NCBI GenBank assembly: GCA_900541395.1
Contig: UQJT01000031.1
Location: 1 to 33,766 of the forward strand
Direction of reading: 5' to 3'
Length of the DNA: 33,766 nucleotides
From: an uncultured Desulfovibrio sp.
GTDB lineage: Bacteria > Desulfobacterota > Desulfovibrionia > Desulfovibrionales > Desulfovibrionaceae
Part shown: in pieces, positions 31,398 through 33,766 of the stretch
Layout of the letters: the number at the start of each line of letters is the position of its first letter
Position numbering within the stretch: position 1 is the first letter of the stretch
The notes under the pieces: generated by a model
Seen by the model: only the letters and a program-made list of their open reading frames with translations
What the model was told of the DNA's origin: nothing
The model's database searches: none
Made by a program: the position numbers and the translations under genes

Positions 31398-33766
31398 AAT
31401 AGCTTTGGAAGTAGCCATCATGTAGATTTCGTGCGGGTCAAGGATGAGCACCACGCTGCCGTCGCCCATGATGCTGGCCCCGGACAGGCCGCGCACGTCG
31501 CTCAGATAAGTGCCCAACGACTTGATGACGATTTCCTGCCGGTCGAGCAACTGGTCCACCACCAGACCAAGGCGGCGTTCGTTGTCCTGAATGATGACAA
31601 CGGACAAGACCTCGGGCAACTCCTCGTCTTTGCGCAGATTGAGCAGTTCGGCCAGATTGACGATGCCCAGCACCTCGCCGCGCATGGTCACGGCCTTGCG
31701 GCCTTTTACGTCGGTGAGGCGCACCGACTCCAGCTTGGTGGTGGTGGACACGGCGTCCAGCGGAATGGCGTACATCTGATCGCCCATCTTGATCATGAGT
31801 GCCTCAATGATGGCCAGGGTAAGCGGCAGGGACAGGGTGAAGCGCGTGCCCTTGCCAACCACGGAGGAGGTGCTGACGCTGCCCTTGAGATTTTTGACGT
31901 TGGTGCGCACCACGTCCATCCCCACGCCGCGCCCCGAGATGTCGGTGATCTTTTCCGCCGAGGAAAAGCCCGGCGCGAAGATAAGATCCACGGCCTCGCG
32001 GTCGTCGAGATTTTTGGCCTCTTCAGGGGTAATGATCCCTTTACGGATAGCCACCTCGCGCATTTTTTCGGGGTCTATGCCCTTGCCGTCATCCTCGATT
32101 TCAATGGCGACGGAGTTGCCCTTGTGGTAGGCGCGCAAATAAACCTTGCCCACCGGGTCTTTGCCCGCGGCGGCCCTTTCTTCGGCGGATTCGATGCCGT
32201 GGTCCACCGAGTTCCGGATAAGGTGCATGAGGGGATCGTTGATGACCTCCACCACGCTTTTATCCAGTTCGGTTTCTTCGCCCTCGGTGATCAGTTCCAC
32301 TTCCTTGCCGCTTTTGCGGGACAGGTCGCGCACCAGCCGAGGGAAGCGGGAAAACACCGAAGCTACGGGCACCATGCGCACCTTCATGATGGTGTCCTGC
32401 AGTTCGTCGGATACCCGGGCCATGGCATAGGTGGTTTCGGACAAGTCCTGCGCCACTGTGGCCACGTCCAGATCGGGCCCGCCCGCTTCCAGAGTTTTGG
32501 CGATCATGGCGTAACGGTTGCGGTTGATCAGCAACTCACCGATGAGATTCATGAGATGGTCGAGTTTTTCGTGATCCACGCGGATGCTGGACGAGGCGGA
32601 CTTGACCGGTTCGCCGGGCTTGGCCGTCGGGGCCGAAGCCGGAGTCTTGGGGGTTCCGGAGGCCGGAACGGCCGTTTTGGCCGTCGGAGCGGGGACCGGA
32701 GCGGCTGCATTGTCCGGCTGCGGCTCGGGCTGCGGCGTCGCCTTGACCTCGGGCACGGATACGGCGGACGCCGGAACCGGTTCCGCCGGAACGGAAGCGA
32801 CCGGCGCGCACGATGCAGGTTCGGCAGGAAGCTCAGCCTCGACCGGGGCGGCCGAGGCCTCGGCAATGACTTTGTCCACGTCGTCACCGAGGATGCTGAT
32901 TTCCTGGCGCAACAGATCGAGCATAAGACCGAAGTCCATATCGCTCTTGCGGGCCTGGTCCACAAGCCCGGCCAAGCGTTCGGCGTCCACCTTGGTCAAC
33001 TCGAAATTCATGAACGACGACGCGTTCTGAATGGCTATCAGGCAGCGATAAAGCGCGTCCTGCTGATCCTTGCGCGTGGAGTCCGCGTTCAGGGCGTCCA
33101 TCGCTTCGCGCATGATGGCCTGCTGCTGCCGCACGGCGGTCTTGAACATGTCGAGGTCGTCTTCGTTGCGATCGGCCCCGGCGGCCTGCAGGGGCTGCTC
33201 GGGCTCCGGCGCGGTTCCGGACGCGGGGTCTTCCCCCGTTTCCTCGTCGGCCGAAGCGGCACCGGCCAGGCTGGCGGGCAGCGCGATGGGCCCGCCGGCA
33301 ACGGCCTGCTGCAACTGGGTCAGCAATTCACCGGCGTCAAAAGGCGCGGCCGTGCCCGCGGCGGGGTCCACGGCATCCACCAGGGCGTCCATGGCGTCCA
33401 CCACCACCAGAAGCAGGTCCACCAGCTCGTGCGACACCGCAAGCTCGCCCTGCCGGGCCCGATTGAGCAGCGTTTCCGCCTCGTGGGTCAGGCCGTTCAA
33501 TTCCTTGTAATCGATGATGCCGCTATTGCCCTTCAGGTTGTGGAAAAAGCGGAACAGGTCGTTGACCAATTCCTGATTCCCCGTGGGGTTGCGTTCCAGC
33601 TCCAGAAGTCCGGCGTTGATATTTTCAGTGTTTTCACGCGCTTCGTCGATAAAATCCTTAAGATGCCCCTCGCCGAAGGCCGTCAGGGTGACGGTTTCCT
33701 TGCGCGGCAGAGAGGCGATCCAATCGCGGGATGACAGAGACCCGGCCCGGGCGGGGCGGGTCTCTG
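31395..33766 (-). CDS. cheA: CheA chemotaxis histidine kinase (5' end beyond window)
   Basis: Autophosphorylates in response to receptor arrays and passes phosphate to CheY/CheB. The frame is open to the window edge, ~790 residues, and no ATG or GTG occurs in it before the Hpt histidine, so the start is probably outside. Domains in order: P1 Hpt with FRFFHNLKGNSG (His at 33540-33542); a second Hpt-like helical bundle lacking the histidine (about 33155-32870); a ~90-residue Pro/Ala linker; dimerisation helices (VDHEKLDHLMNLIGELLINR); the ATPase domain with N box HLIRNSVDHGIES, DDGKGI and GRGVGMD; and the CheW-like regulatory domain to the end. No clear CheY-binding P2 is seen. The TAG stop is also the end of repeat D. 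Confidence 0.94.
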   Translation of the reverse strand, partial: ETRPARAGSLSSRDWIASLPRKETVTLTAFGEGHLKDFIDEARENTENINAGLLELERNPTGNQELVNDLFRFFHNLKGNSGIIDYKELNGLTHEAETLLNRARQGELAVSHELVDLLLVVVDAMDALVDAVDPAAGTAAPFDAGELLTQLQQAVAGGPIALPASLAGAASADEETGEDPASGTAPEPEQPLQAAGADRNEDDLDMFKTAVRQQQAIMREAMDALNADSTRKDQQDALYRCLIAIQNASSFMNFELTKVDAERLAGLVDQARKSDMDFGLMLDLLRQEISILGDDVDKVIAEASAAPVEAELPAEPASCAPVASVPAEPVPASAVSVPEVKATPQPEPQPDNAAAPVPAPTAKTAVPASGTPKTPASAPTAKPGEPVKSASSSIRVDHEKLDHLMNLIGELLINRNRYAMIAKTLEAGGPDLDVATVAQDLSETTYAMARVSDELQDTIMKVRMVPVASVFSRFPRLVRDLSRKSGKEVELITEGEETELDKSVVEVINDPLMHLIRNSVDHGIESAEERAAAGKDPVGKVYLRAYHKGNSVAIEIEDDGKGIDPEKMREVAIRKGIITPEEAKNLDDREAVDLIFAPGFSSAEKITDISGRGVGMDVVRTNVKNLKGSVSTSSVVGKGTRFTLSLPLTLAIIEALMIKMGDQMYAIPLDAVSTTTKLESVRLTDVKGRKAVTMRGEVLGIVNLAELLNLRKDEELPEVLSVVIIQDNERRLGLVVDQLLDRQEIVIKSLGTYLSDVRGLSGASIMGDGSVVLILDPHEIYMMATSKAI
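33735..33766. other. Palindromic hairpin near the cheA 5' region
   Basis: A perfect 10-bp inverted repeat, CAGAGACCCG (33735-33744) and CGGGTCTCTG (33757-33766), with a GC-rich 12-base loop. It is cut by the window edge, so it may be longer. There is no adjoining T-run inside the window. If the cheA frame is really translated here, this is inside the coding region. Confidence 0.4.

Overview
The window is a high-GC chromosomal segment that most resembles a motile, Gram-negative sulfate reducer of the Desulfovibrionaceae. That placement is inference. It rests on the gene families, on a divergent acetyl-CoA carboxylase set next to ssb, on a selenocysteine pathway gene, and on a structured intergenic repeat whose spurious translation (LKTTLFRRNDGSAAF) I recall from Desulfovibrio annotations. 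No 16S or other phylogenetic marker was available to test it.

Layout. 1-3430, plus strand: the end of folC with a strong terminator, selA, and an M18 aminopeptidase whose TAG stop is also the first three bases of a repeat element. 3450-9100, minus strand: an acetyl-CoA carboxylase-type operon (biotin carboxylase, a fused alpha-beta carboxyltransferase, a biotin carrier protein, a small unknown protein), then ssb with its own promoter. 9196-11233, minus: motA-motB-PilZ, tightly overlapping. 11482-13317, plus: typA, behind a terminator-like leader hairpin. 13426-17451, minus: a three-subunit molybdenum hydroxylase of the 4-hydroxybenzoyl-CoA reductase type. 17527-21976, minus: an EamA exporter/importer, a BCCT transporter and a PAS-AAA sigma-54 activator. 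22155-27352, minus: a GNAT acetyltransferase, then the rod-shape genes mreB, mreC, mreD and mrdA. 27941-28897, plus: a YhcC-type radical SAM protein. 29008-30681, minus: a lower-GC phosphoethanolamine-transferase-like protein behind a very AT-rich gap. 31395-33766, minus: cheA, running off the window edge.

The most interesting unit is 13426-21976. Two sigma-54 promoters are visible, one upstream of the BCCT gene (11 of 13 consensus positions) and one upstream of the EamA gene (perfect match). Each is preceded, starting exactly 73 bp upstream of the -24 box, by a cluster of GAGTC/GACTC half-sites that includes the inverted repeat GAGTC-N-GACTC. The adjacent PAS-AAA-HTH activator is the obvious candidate to bind them. 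The EamA promoter may read into the Mo hydroxylase operon, so importer, second transporter and oxidoreductase could form one inducible catabolic regulon for an unidentified substrate. The BCCT protein lacks the usual aromatic substrate-box residues, which argues for an unusual substrate.

A second theme is a 144-149 bp repeat made of four consecutive hairpins, bounded by TAGAGC...GCTCTA, present in three copies, plus a fourth 220 bp element with the same ends but a different body. Two of the four supply the exact TAG stop of a neighbouring gene and a third supplies the last codons and stop of another.
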